From: Clostridia bacterium
GTDB lineage: Bacteria; Bacillota; Clostridia; CAKSNL01; HGM11501
Reading direction: 5' to 3'
DNA: 64,000 nt
Assembly (NCBI GenBank): GCA_017411325.1
Contig: JAFQQJ010000007.1
Location: forward strand, 1 to 64,000
In this document: positions 8,003-16,376 of the stretch, one piece after another
How positions within the stretch are numbered: position 1 is the first letter of the stretch
Layout: the number at the start of each line of letters is the position of its first letter
Notes under the pieces: model-generated
Database searches by the model: none
Seen by the model: the letters and a program-made list of their open reading frames with translations, nothing else
Told to the model about the DNA's origin: nothing
Program-made: the position numbers and the translations under genes

Positions 8003-8686
8003 TTAAATATTGCCACAAAGGGCAATTTCGTTATCAATATCAAGACTGCCATCCGTAACAAAAATAATGTGATTAAACGCTGTATTCAGCTCATTATTAA
8101 CTATATGAAGGATAGCCTGTCTGTTATACTCAAAAAATACGCTTGAGAGCATTTCAGGCACAACCTTACTCCGCTCCTTGTATTTCCTATCGTAGTAATG
8201 GCAATCGGTTATAACACCCTTGCCGTTTCTGTATTGCATTTCTAAGTAAATGCCTCTGTGTATTCGGTTTTTGAACCGAGTTTTAATAACTGAGGGTATG
8301 CCGTCTATAAGCTCTCCCTCTGCAACAAATATAAGAAAATTATATTTTCTCTGCATAGCTTTAAGCTGTAATTCGATAAATTCATCATTAGTCAAATCTG
8401 CAAATTTATCTGTAATCTCTACACCGAAATACTTTCGGTCAAGTTCAGAAGCAATAACATCAAGCATTTCATTATAACTGAACTCTCTTGTTACAAGCTT
8501 CTGCGGAGAGCTATAATACTCTCCGCTCCCACTTCTTATACGGTCAAGATAAAAACAATTTATAACCGATAGGCTGTTTTTACCCTCTCTTATTTCTAAG
8601 TAAATAAGTCTGCCGTGTTTGGTCTTAATGACAGAGCGGTAATTCCCGCTCTCTGTCTTGTGCAGTATTAACTGCTGTTTCTTCAT
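8003..8686 (-). CDS. Unknown protein made of two related halves
   Basis: I take the ATG at 8686, because AAGGAGGG stands 8 bases before it; an upstream in-frame start lacks one. The 227-residue product contains an internal duplication. Residues about 18-90 (SVIKTKHGRLIYLEI ... FYLDR ... FSYNEMLDVIASEL) are echoed at about 130-205 (SVIKTRFKNRIHRGIYLEM ... HYYDR ... FEYNRQAILHIVNNEL). No enzymatic motif is seen. It is the gene directly after the primase-helicase, 35 bases downstream on the same strand, so it may serve element replication. Function unknown. Confidence 0.75.
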   Translation of the reverse strand: MKKQQLILHKTESGNYRSVIKTKHGRLIYLEIREGKNSLSVINCFYLDRIRSGSGEYYSSPQKLVTREFSYNEMLDVIASELDRKYFGVEITDKFADLTNDEFIELQLKAMQRKYNFLIFVAEGELIDGIPSVIKTRFKNRIHRGIYLEMQYRNGKGVITDCHYYDRKYKERSKVVPEMLSSVFFEYNRQAILHIVNNELNTAFNHIIFVTDGSLDIDNEIALCGNI

Positions 8687-8721
8687 ATCACATCCCTCCT
8701 TGTTTGATAGGGCGGTAGCGG

Positions 8722-10389
8722 TCATTCGCTATCGCCCTTACTTACTCGATATTTAGCACGAAGTCTTATCCCTTCATAAACATAGATGGGATTTCCTTTG
8801 CTTGATATGTAACCACCATCATTGATACGCTTCCGCGATTTAGGAATTTTTTTCTTATCGAGGTAACTTATAATGTTGAAATTACCTTCGACATTATTTT
8901 TTTTACAAAAATATTTAAATGCGTCTGTTATCGCAGAAGATGATTCATACCTATCTTCAGCAGATTTCAAGCAATTCTCGAAGAAGGCTTCTTCGGGATT
9001 ACATTGTGCAACAGCTTTCATTTTTAATTTTTCTGAAGCATAACACTTTGTAAATTTGAAATCTTGTTCTATTAAACGCTTTAAGCCTTTCATAGCCCAA
9101 GTGAATATGTAATCATATTCAGGAGCTAATACTTGCCAAAATGCGTCAATGGTCTTTTCAATTTGCCGATTAAAAGGGATATAGAGTATTCGGTTGAAGA
9201 ATGCCTCTAAATCTTTATCGGCAACTCCTGAAAATCTAAAAAACTCATTTTGACCGAAAAGCATCTTTGTTTTACACCTTTCAGCAAAAGGTTTTTCACA
9301 AGGATTTCTTCCTGAAATTACATCTGTATCTGATACAAATGATTTAAATTTAGAAACATCCTTGATAACCTTATTGTTATGGTCAGGGACTATATTGAGT
9401 TTAGCTGATAAAACAGTTGCCGCATAATACTCCTGCTCCATAAGGTTTACCGGAACTTCGCAAGTATTATCTTGTCCAACTATTTGACGAATTACATCAA
9501 GAATAGTTGATTTACCCGTTCCTGTATCACCTTTGAAAACAAAGGCAGTTCTTTTGTTGCTATAATTAGAGATAGCATAACCCATAATCTCCTGTATGAG
9601 ATGTTTAAGGTCTTTATCTCCATTGGTAGCAAAATCTATGAACTCTTTAAAGTGTTCACCTTCACTGTTTTCGTCATAAGCTGTTTTTACACCAAATGTA
9701 AACTCAAACTCAGGAGAAAACGGAAGCAGCTTCATAGTCGGCAGTTCAAGAACTCCATTCCGACACAGCACATAAGGCTTGTTATAGGCAGAGTCTAATG
9801 CTTCTCTTTGAATTGAAGCATTTGTAATCAAAAACCTATAAGCCTCATCCGTATCTCTTGATGTGAATTTATAAGAATCCTCACGCTCTTTGTCGAGCCA
9901 AGAGTTAATCTTTGTTGTTACTTCCTGCTTGTTTGACAAAACAAACATTCCTGTTTTGTTGTCATACAGATACACAGAGTTTTTTACAACCCTCACATCA
10001 ATAGAATTTGCTAAAATCTTTGATAGAAGCATACCGTTATTTACTTTGCGATTGCTTGTATCAAGCTGTTCAGAATAAGAATTTATTTTCCTTTTCTGAG
10101 CCTTTTTCAGCTTTTTAGATTTCTTATGTTTTTTATCCTTCTTATGCTTTTTGCCTTTCTTGTCTTTCTTTTTCTTGGGTTTATCCTCTATATCGGATAA
10201 AGCATCAGATTTTGTTTTTACAAGAAATTTATCAGAAGGTTCTTCATAAGTTCCAGCTTCGATTTTTTTAGAAATCTCGCTCTGCTTTATACGAACTCGG
10301 CTATTATCAGAATTTTTTATCCTATGAATAGCTATCGTTCCGTTTTCAGTGATAGTCAGATTTTTCGATATTGAATTTTCAAAGTTCAT
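8722..10389 (-). CDS. D5/P4-type primase-helicase (superfamily 3)
   Basis: The ATG at 10389 is chosen because GGAGGTG precedes it; the longer TTG form would overlap that site. The 555-residue protein has a very lysine-rich linker at about 71-101, a D5-N-like region, then an SF3 ATPase. Its Walker A is GDTGTGKST (287-295), followed by LNIVPDHNNK and KMLFGQNEFF (sensor-type Asn). Such proteins unwind and prime DNA for phage, satellite or plasmid replication. Its presence suggests that the excised element can replicate or be maintained as a circle. The lysine-rich tract may bind DNA. Repeats lie just upstream (10436-10478). Confidence 0.9.
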   Translation of the reverse strand: MNFENSISKNLTITENGTIAIHRIKNSDNSRVRIKQSEISKKIEAGTYEEPSDKFLVKTKSDALSDIEDKPKKKKDKKGKKHKKDKKHKKSKKLKKAQKRKINSYSEQLDTSNRKVNNGMLLSKILANSIDVRVVKNSVYLYDNKTGMFVLSNKQEVTTKINSWLDKEREDSYKFTSRDTDEAYRFLITNASIQREALDSAYNKPYVLCRNGVLELPTMKLLPFSPEFEFTFGVKTAYDENSEGEHFKEFIDFATNGDKDLKHLIQEIMGYAISNYSNKRTAFVFKGDTGTGKSTILDVIRQIVGQDNTCEVPVNLMEQEYYAATVLSAKLNIVPDHNNKVIKDVSKFKSFVSDTDVISGRNPCEKPFAERCKTKMLFGQNEFFRFSGVADKDLEAFFNRILYIPFNRQIEKTIDAFWQVLAPEYDYIFTWAMKGLKRLIEQDFKFTKCYASEKLKMKAVAQCNPEEAFFENCLKSAEDRYESSSAITDAFKYFCKKNNVEGNFNIISYLDKKKIPKSRKRINDGGYISSKGNPIYVYEGIRLRAKYRVSKGDSE

Positions 10390-10435
10390 ATCGAACACCT
10401 CCAATAAAATAATTTATGAGGTATTCAGTTAAGGC

Positions 10436-10478
10436 TAACCGCTATGGGATATAGTTTAGCGGTTATGCGTTTAACCGC
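10436..10478. repeat. Three alternating TAACCGC arms upstream of the helicase
   Basis: TAACCGCTA (10436-10444), TAGCGGTTA (10457-10465) and TAACCGC (10472-10478) form two mutually exclusive hairpins about 50 bases upstream of the helicase start. It is a candidate operator, attenuator or replication-origin element. Nothing else coding is seen in the 270-base gap apart from the terminator at 10594-10622. Confidence 0.5.
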
Positions 10479-10593
10479 CTGCCTCTATATCCAATAATAC
10501 AACAGCATAAAAGATTTGGAAATATATTTACTGTCTATCGCCAACACGCTAAATCACACACGAAAAAATCCCGTGTCCAATTATTTTTTTATA

Positions 10594-10622
10594 AAACAAA
10601 AAAGCCACACAATCGTGCGACT
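10594..10622 (-). terminator. Terminator after the 443-residue gene
   Basis: Read leftward, AGTCGCAC pairs with GTGTGGCT (10615-10622 with 10603-10610, two G-U pairs) and is followed by a T-rich run. It separates the 10662-11993 gene from the helicase operon. Confidence 0.75.
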
Positions 10623-10661
10623 TTTAGATAATTGAGGTATCTTATGTTTTTATGGTGCAGT

Positions 10662-11993
10662 TTATTCACCACGAAAATATTTTTTTATTTCATCATCAGA
10701 TGTATCTTCGTAAAAATCAACATCCTTGCTTTCTCTCAGATATGATAAATCTTTATATGACACATCTGCAATCAAGGTTAGATGACCGTTTTCGGCTGTT
10801 ATTGTTCGTTCATCACTATAGTCCATATATGAATTTATAAGGTATTCTCTGATAGCTTCTTTATTATCTTGCTCAGGCAAATGATGTAACACCTTAAATA
10901 GCTCTAACATCAAATCAGATTTGGTGTCAACCATATTCCTAATCTTTGCATCAGAAACTCTGTATGTAATATGGTTTTGGCAAACTTTAAGGAATGTATC
11001 AACATACTTACTGCGTTTTTCAGTTTCGAGTCTGCCGATATATGTTATCAGCTCACTAAGGATGATTGTTATACACTTAGAACAGAGCGGATAAATGTAT
11101 TCCTCAATAAAATCCCTGAATGCTTCAATATTGTTTTTCCTCACTTTACCGACTATAAGCTCGGTCATATTACAATATCCTAACGAGTGCAGTTTTGACA
11201 ATCCATCTGCAACTAAACGAATCTCTGCTTTTGTAAAATCTTGTTCAACAATACTGCTCAAAGTTATTAAGCCAAATAGCTTTTCAATAAGGTTTAATTC
11301 AGCGTATTTGTAGTTGCTTGTTCCTGCCATAACCTCTTGATATGTGTTAGATACTTGTATAAGTGTATTTGTAGTAAATTCCCATAGGCGATAGGATTTT
11401 ATAAGCTCAATATCCGTTGTTCGTCTATCGTCTTTTACCTTTTCATCCGTATCATAAAACAACGCCTTAAAAACATCAAAAAATACTTCTGATATGTCAA
11501 AAATATCTTTTCTTTTAACAAACAGGGTTTCTCTGAAAACCTCTGCAAGAGTTGGTATGTAATAAGCATAGTTATCTTGGTTGGGTAAAACAATCTTACG
11601 CTTTCTTACGGTCAAGCGTTCAGGGTTCAGTCTTTTTCTAAACCTTTCGACTGTTTTTTTGTTCTCAGAACCAAAAACACCTAACTCACTCAAAAAATAT
11701 TCGTGCCGCTTTCCTTTAGAAGATATAATCTGTGATATGAGTGATACATCACAATACAAATTGGAACATATAATTTCGATCAACAATCCATCCAGCTCAG
11801 TATGACTTATTCCTAAAAAGCTGATTGCATCCTTTGTCGGTTTTCCATAATGCTCTTTGTGTATATGTTCATACACAGCTCTGATATAGTCGCTGATAGT
11901 ATAAAATTTGTTTATCTTTATATTATCAGGCAAGGGTTCTGTATCTAATACCTCTGAAAAGATATTTTTCACATACTGATATTTTTCGCTCAC
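10662..11993 (-). CDS. Unknown 443-residue element protein
   Basis: A mostly helical soluble protein with no signal peptide, membrane segment or catalytic signature that I recognise. The middle carries a basic stretch (ERFRKRLNPERLTVRKRK) and the C-terminus is acidic (DVDFYEDTSDDEIKKYF). It has its own terminator and stands between the resolvase region and the helicase, so an element replication or maintenance role is possible. The recombination-site-like repeats at 12078-12165 lie just upstream of its start. Confidence 0.7.
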   Translation of the reverse strand: MSEKYQYVKNIFSEVLDTEPLPDNIKINKFYTISDYIRAVYEHIHKEHYGKPTKDAISFLGISHTELDGLLIEIICSNLYCDVSLISQIISSKGKRHEYFLSELGVFGSENKKTVERFRKRLNPERLTVRKRKIVLPNQDNYAYYIPTLAEVFRETLFVKRKDIFDISEVFFDVFKALFYDTDEKVKDDRRTTDIELIKSYRLWEFTTNTLIQVSNTYQEVMAGTSNYKYAELNLIEKLFGLITLSSIVEQDFTKAEIRLVADGLSKLHSLGYCNMTELIVGKVRKNNIEAFRDFIEEYIYPLCSKCITIILSELITYIGRLETEKRSKYVDTFLKVCQNHITYRVSDAKIRNMVDTKSDLMLELFKVLHHLPEQDNKEAIREYLINSYMDYSDERTITAENGHLTLIADVSYKDLSYLRESKDVDFYEDTSDDEIKKYFRGE

Positions 11994-12077
11994 AGTTTCA
12001 CCAACTTTCTGTTATGCTATTTAAAATTATATCACAATTCCTGTATAAATTCAATTAGCATAGTGCCGAAAACGATG

Positions 12078-12165
12078 GTTTTTGAAACTTTACGAGATTT
12101 TCCCAAAAAAGATATTGAAAACGGGTTTTGGGAAACTTACTTGTCCCGATACCCGTTTCAAAAAC
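12078..12165. repeat. Nested inverted repeats beside the resolvase, res-like
   Basis: GTTTTTGAAAC (12078-12088) is the inverse of GTTTCAAAAAC (12155-12165). Inside it AAAACGGGT (12118-12126) faces ACCCGTTTC (12151-12159). CCCGATACCC and TCCGATACTC occur as near direct repeats. The cluster occupies the gap directly after the resolvase gene, as resolution sites often do. A role as the resolvase binding site is inferred. Confidence 0.45.
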
Positions 12166-12178
12166 AAAGTTCCGATAC

Positions 12179-12724
12179 TCAACCCTTTACGGAACGATAA
12201 AGAGTTGACTTTGAAACTCCGGTAAGCTCTGTAATTTCTGTTATGGTGTATTCCTTTGTTTTATACAGAGCAATAGCCTTGTTTAGTTTCTCGTTTGCAG
12301 TTTTTGGTCTGCCACCAAATCGTCCTCTGGCTCTGGCAGCTTTCAACCCCTCAGATGTCCTTTCAGCCAATACATCACGCTCAAACTGAGATAGACTTGA
12401 AATTATGGTAAATAACAATCTGCCTGTAGATGATGTTGTGTCTATGGTTTCCTTTAATGAAACAAGTCTTATTTTATTCTCGTTGAAAAATTCCATTAGC
12501 TCGGCAAGGTTTTTTACAGACCTTCCTAATCGTGAGAGTGATTCAATTACTATTGTATCTCCTGAACTGATTTCTAAAAGAAGTTTATCGAGTTCAGGTC
12601 TGTTTTTCTTTGTGCCTGAAATCTTTTCACAGAATATTTTATCTACCTTGTAATTTTTAAGAGCATCTGTTTGACGGTCAAGATTTTGGTCTGCCGTTGA
12701 TACCCTTGCATATCCGTAAATCAT
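12179..12724 (-). CDS. Small serine resolvase/invertase
   Basis: A 181-residue protein of normal family length. IYGYARVSTADQNLDRQ carries catalytic Ser9, followed by SGTKKNRPEL, IESLSRLGRSVKNL and the long helix SQFERDVLAERTSEGL. A C-terminal HTH ends the protein (ITEITELTGVSKSTLYR). AAAGGAG precedes the ATG at 12724. It is distinct from the large integrase and probably resolves dimers of the circular element or inverts a segment. Inverted repeats lie on both sides: the res-like cluster downstream, and TGTGTCAATG/CATTGACACA (12748-12757, 12822-12831) upstream. Confidence 0.92.
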   Translation of the reverse strand: MIYGYARVSTADQNLDRQTDALKNYKVDKIFCEKISGTKKNRPELDKLLLEISSGDTIVIESLSRLGRSVKNLAELMEFFNENKIRLVSLKETIDTTSSTGRLLFTIISSLSQFERDVLAERTSEGLKAARARGRFGGRPKTANEKLNKAIALYKTKEYTITEITELTGVSKSTLYRSVKG

Positions 12725-12883
12725 TTCATTTCTCCTTTCTGTGTCAGTGTGTCAATGATTTTGTAGGCTTCTAAAATAATGGATATATGATAGTTTTTTG
12801 ACCTACCCAATAACTCTGACACATTGACACAAACCGCATTATTAAAGGGTTTGCAGTGGTTTGAGTTCGTTTTTTTGTTGACA

Positions 12884-12913
12884 CAAAAAAATTCGCAGTC
12901 CTTCGACTGCGAA
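12884..12913 (-). terminator. Terminator after the SLOG gene
   Basis: A perfect 9-bp stem (12905-12913 with 12892-12900, loop of four) is followed leftward by seven T. Confidence 0.85.
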
Positions 12914-12997
12914 CTCATTAGATTGTAATATCAGCTCAAATCCATTCACTCGATTTTTAGCTAAATCATTATTGATTGTCATATAAAACATTATTTT

Positions 12998-13468
12998 TTA
13001 TTCGATTGGTCGTTCTGCTATATTGAAAATCTGCAACTTTTTCCTTTTAGCATATTTGTAGGTTGTGATAGCTCCACCCCAAGACCTTTGTATGTAGCAT
13101 ATCAGAAAATCAGAGTTATTAACCATATACTCATTTGCTTTTGTGATATGAAACCTTTTAGGTGTGTTTTCGGGAATGTCTGCAATCAAAATGTTATCAC
13201 ACTTTTTATAATAAAGCTCCTTGTATTCATTTATGCTTTTTGTCAGATATGGAATAACCAAATCCAATTTTACATCAGCATAAGTCTTTTGAAGCTCTCT
13301 GATAACAGAAGCGGCAGAGCCATCAAATTTGCCATAGTTTCCAACCCAAAACTCTTTTACATTGTGGTTGACTATTAAATCCTCTGCAACACTTTTTATT
13401 TTTTCTGCCAAACTGCTATCCCATATATCACTATGCCCTGCAAAGCAGCATCTTTTTTTATCTTCCAT
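12998..13468 (-). CDS. SLOG-family protein (DUF1273-like)
   Basis: A 156-residue protein starting KKRCCFAGHSDIW, the CxFxGHR/S-type first strand of the SLOG Rossmann-like fold. FWVGNYGKFDGSAASVIREL and SDFLICYIQRSWGGAITTYKYAKR follow, typical of DUF1273-like members. The fold binds nucleotide-derived ligands. SLOG proteins occur in mobile elements and in some nucleotide-signalling defence systems, but there is no effector gene next to it here. It follows the 574-residue gene by 8 bases, so the two are probably one operon. Confidence 0.75.
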   Translation of the reverse strand: MEDKKRCCFAGHSDIWDSSLAEKIKSVAEDLIVNHNVKEFWVGNYGKFDGSAASVIRELQKTYADVKLDLVIPYLTKSINEYKELYYKKCDNILIADIPENTPKRFHITKANEYMVNNSDFLICYIQRSWGGAITTYKYAKRKKLQIFNIAERPIE

Positions 13469-13476
13469 ATCACACT

Positions 13477-15201
13477 TTAATTATATATCGCTTCTATTGT
13501 GTATGTGTAGCCTGCTGTTCTTCCGGTGCAACCACTAAAACGACATTTAACCTTTCTGTTTTTTACTGCTGATAAGGCAGGTGTTTCTTCGTGACAGTAA
13601 GGACATATATGGTAGAATGTATATGAACCATCTGATTTTGGTATCGCTTTTGCATTTATGGTATAATAGTAAGCCACTTCGGGTTTTTTATATTCGTTTG
13701 TGCTTGAAGTGGTATTCCCATTTGACGATTCGTGAGCTTTACTGTGGTCGAAGGTATATTCAATTATGGCTGCTAACACTTCTCCCGTTTCAGCATTTAC
13801 CTTTCCGTTAGCTACGAGTTCTCCATTTTCATAAAATGTAATTTCCACACAGTTTGTTCCTACATACGAAAATGGTTCGCTTGTTTCATAAGTTATCGAC
13901 TTGTTATTAGGAACTCCCAAGCCTTTCTTTGCAGTTTCTATCATATTATTGACAGGCTTATTGTTTACTGTTTTATCGTCATCCAAAACGTCTAAATCAT
14001 ATTTTTCAACCAAAGCATCAATAGTTCCATCAGTTTTTGCTTCCTCTATAGCGGAATTAAATTCAGCTATTAAAGAACTTCCCTTTGGAAATGCTATTGC
14101 AAATGATGCTTCTGATTTTTCCTCTCCGTCATAAGATACATAACAAGAAATATATTTATCTGTGAAATCAACGATTCTTGCTCTTTCCTCAGTAACCGAT
14201 ATTCCTGCAATTCCGCAGTCGGCTTTTTCAGTTCCAACTCCGGTAATTATTTCTCCGTATTCAACATCTTCAAATACAGGAGAATATTCTAAGTTTTCAC
14301 ATAATGCTCTCATTAAATCTATGTCAAATCCAACTAAGTCGGTATTGTCATAATATTCAAACGGTTCAAAATCAGCAGTTGTTAATATACGAAGCTCTTT
14401 ACTTGTTTTTGATGTTCCTTTCTTTTCTGTTGCTTTTTCTACCGTCTTATCTGCTGTCTTGCTTTTATATTCCTTTATCGTTATATATGTATATATGGTT
14501 TCCAAGTCGTTCTGAACCTTTTGATTATTACAAAAAACTTCCATAACACCTTTGGATTTGTTTCCGTTGTTATCGTATTGATAATTATATTTATAAACTA
14601 TATCACCATCAGTTAATGGTTGTATTGCCTCTATAACATCCCCGTGAGAGTTATATTTTTCTGTCATTATACCTGTTCCGTTGCCATCATCAAACGACCA
14701 CTCTATCACATCATCCGTTTGGCTCTTTAATGTATAGGTAGTGCAGTCGCCATCTTCAAATCCTATGACTTCTTTATATTTACCTTCATTACTGTAATAT
14801 GATGTGCCAAAAAGCTCACCATCAGTATATGTGTATCTTTTTGTAACTCGGTTTAGAAAGTCAAATTCATATTCATAAGTGCTTAATGAACCATCACAAT
14901 TTTCCTCAACTAAAACATACTTATCAGCATTATTAGCACGAATACCGAATACTGTTGCCAAAAGTGCAACCAAAACAACTATAACAGATATGCTCACAAT
15001 CATAAACCCTTTTTTACGAGAGGGAGCGGGGTTTATAGCTACTGTATTTTCAACAACTGGAGCGGTTGTAGTATTCTTGATTGTAAGAAGTTCCTTTGCC
15101 TTTTCGACAACATCCGGAGCATAAAGCTCTGAATTTTCTATGATTTCATTTAACCTTTCTTCATCCATTTGTAGAAGTTTATCTTTTAATGAGTTATCCA
15201 T
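13477..15201 (-). CDS. Membrane-anchored solute-binding-domain/zinc-ribbon fusion
   Basis: A 574-residue protein. Residues 1-45 are a short helical cytoplasmic part, and a transmembrane helix lies at about 66-87. Residues 95-245 are strand-rich with YTYTDG and YNYQYDNNGN motifs. Residues 268-404 are a periplasmic-binding-protein family 3 domain (RILTTADFEPFEYYDN, FDIDLMRALCENL, VTEERARIVDFTDKY). The last 48 residues hold a CPYC...C...C zinc-ribbon-like motif. No transporter genes are present, so it is not an ordinary uptake receptor. It could sense amino-acid-like ligands at the surface. This domain combination is not one I know. It shares its operon with the genes on both sides. Confidence 0.75.
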   Translation of the reverse strand: MDNSLKDKLLQMDEERLNEIIENSELYAPDVVEKAKELLTIKNTTTAPVVENTVAINPAPSRKKGFMIVSISVIVVLVALLATVFGIRANNADKYVLVEENCDGSLSTYEYEFDFLNRVTKRYTYTDGELFGTSYYSNEGKYKEVIGFEDGDCTTYTLKSQTDDVIEWSFDDGNGTGIMTEKYNSHGDVIEAIQPLTDGDIVYKYNYQYDNNGNKSKGVMEVFCNNQKVQNDLETIYTYITIKEYKSKTADKTVEKATEKKGTSKTSKELRILTTADFEPFEYYDNTDLVGFDIDLMRALCENLEYSPVFEDVEYGEIITGVGTEKADCGIAGISVTEERARIVDFTDKYISCYVSYDGEEKSEASFAIAFPKGSSLIAEFNSAIEEAKTDGTIDALVEKYDLDVLDDDKTVNNKPVNNMIETAKKGLGVPNNKSITYETSEPFSYVGTNCVEITFYENGELVANGKVNAETGEVLAAIIEYTFDHSKAHESSNGNTTSSTNEYKKPEVAYYYTINAKAIPKSDGSYTFYHICPYCHEETPALSAVKNRKVKCRFSGCTGRTAGYTYTIEAIYN

Positions 15202-15213
15202 AATATTCAGCTC

Positions 15214-15702
15214 CTAATTCTTAAAAATTGTTTTCAATAAATTTTCTGTATTTTTTTGATTGAGTTCGGTGTCCCTCATTTGCACTTGGTCTGTTATAAT
15301 ACACTTTATTGGCTGAAACGCTGTGTTGTCTGTGTATTCAGTTATTTTAAAATAAAATGTCAATGTTTCACAAACTGCATAGCTGTTAGCTCGTGTAAGC
15401 ACATACTTTTCACCGTTTTCCGTAGTGAACTTATACTGTGGTATTCCATAGTTTTTTCTGAATAGTTCATCTACAGTCAAAGTTGAGCCTGATGGTTTTA
15501 AATCTTTTAAAAGGCTTATATATTCATCATCACTTAAATTCTTGTCAACTATTTCTGCTTGTGATGTAGTATTTTCTTTCGTTTCATTCCCTTGATTTGA
15601 ATTAAAAAGCTTATGAATAGCGAACAGCATAACTACTATCAGTATGAATAGAAACAGTTTGCCACGAATAGATGATGTGTGCTTTGATTTTCCTTTTGCC
15701 AC
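15214..15702 (-). CDS. Membrane-anchored or exported protein, unknown
   Basis: I choose GTG at 15702 because GAGAGGTG stands just before it; an earlier GTG at 15711 overlaps that site. The 162-residue product has a basic N-terminus and one hydrophobic helix at about residues 14-31 (FLFILIVVMLFAIHKLF). A low-complexity linker and a small domain containing YVLTRANSYAVCETLTFYF follow. It lies 13 bases before the solute-binding fusion gene, so it is the first gene of that operon. No family is recognised. Confidence 0.7.
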   Translation of the reverse strand: MAKGKSKHTSSIRGKLFLFILIVVMLFAIHKLFNSNQGNETKENTTSQAEIVDKNLSDDEYISLLKDLKPSGSTLTVDELFRKNYGIPQYKFTTENGEKYVLTRANSYAVCETLTFYFKITEYTDNTAFQPIKCIITDQVQMRDTELNQKNTENLLKTIFKN

Positions 15703-15792
15703 AAATATCACCTCTCATTAACAAAAAGTATAGGTTTATTTAAATTTATTTTCCCTAATTTATCATTAAACTGTATATATAAATAACCATAA

Positions 15793-15890
15793 GTTTACAC
15801 TATATATTATACATCAACATTTGTTTACTGTCAATATTTTGGGGTATATTCGTTTACTTTTCCATTTTGGTAAACAAAATACGATATAAT
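15793..15890. promoter_or_regulatory. Divergent control region with four GTTTAC sites
   Basis: GTTTAC occurs at 15793, 15823 and 15852, and inverted (GTAAAC) at 15870. The last two form a dyad just upstream of a TATAAT at 15885-15890. The region separates the leftward operon from the rightward Xre gene. The spacing suggests an operator bound by that Xre protein, but no clear -35 box is seen. Confidence 0.55.
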
Positions 15891-15911
15891 TAGAAAAAAG
15901 GGGTGTAGCTT

Positions 15912-16253
15912 ATGACAACTGTTGCCGAGCGGCTTATATATTTAATGGAAAATCTTGATATGAAGCAAACAGAACTTGCTGACAAAATTGGGATTTCAAA
16001 ACAAAGCTTATATAAATATCTGCATTGTAAATGTGAACCAAGAGCAGAAATAATTAAGAAAATGGCTATTGCATTAAATTCAACTGCCGATTATATTGTC
16101 GGGTTAACAAATGATGCAAGACCAATTAACCGAGATGCTAATACAGAGCAAGTTATGAAAAAGGAAAATGAACTGCTATCCAAATTCAGAAAACTGTCTG
16201 CTGATGACCAAATCCGTATTGAAGAACGAATGAATATTATGCTTGATAAGTGA
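15912..16253 (+). CDS. Xre-family repressor of element B
   Basis: A 113-residue protein. Residues 4-60 form an Xre helix-turn-helix (MKQTELADKIGISKQSLYKYLH, in which TELADKIGISKQ is the recognition core) ending in STADYIVGLT, as in many phage and element repressors. A short helical tail follows. AAGGGGTG precedes the ATG. Transcribed alone, divergent from the 13 kb leftward gene block, with four GTTTAC repeats in its promoter. It is the likely lysogeny-type switch of the element, though control of excision is inferred. Confidence 0.87.
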   Translation: MTTVAERLIYLMENLDMKQTELADKIGISKQSLYKYLHCKCEPRAEIIKKMAIALNSTADYIVGLTNDARPINRDANTEQVMKKENELLSKFRKLSADDQIRIEERMNIMLDK

Positions 16254-16286
16254 GTGGCGATACTATTGAGGTATCGCCACTTCTTT
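16254..16286 (+). terminator. Terminator of the Xre gene
   Basis: A perfect 10-bp stem (16254-16263 with 16271-16280, loop of seven) begins immediately after the stop codon and is followed by TTCTTT. Confidence 0.88.
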
Positions 16287-16376
16287 AGCTACTATCGCCA
16301 TCACCCCTGCTATTCCAGACCTCTACAAGTATCTCAATTAAGGCTATCAGCACAAGTTTTATGTATTTCATCTTGT

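Noticed and set aside
12721..12918. 65-residue frame upstream of the resolvase
   Set aside because: Its first codons are the terminator hairpin at 12884-12913, it lacks a ribosome binding site, and the product is low-complexity and unlike a protein.
13477..15201. Ordinary ABC-transporter receptor
   Set aside because: The binding domain is embedded in a larger anchored fusion, and there are no permease or ATPase genes in the element.
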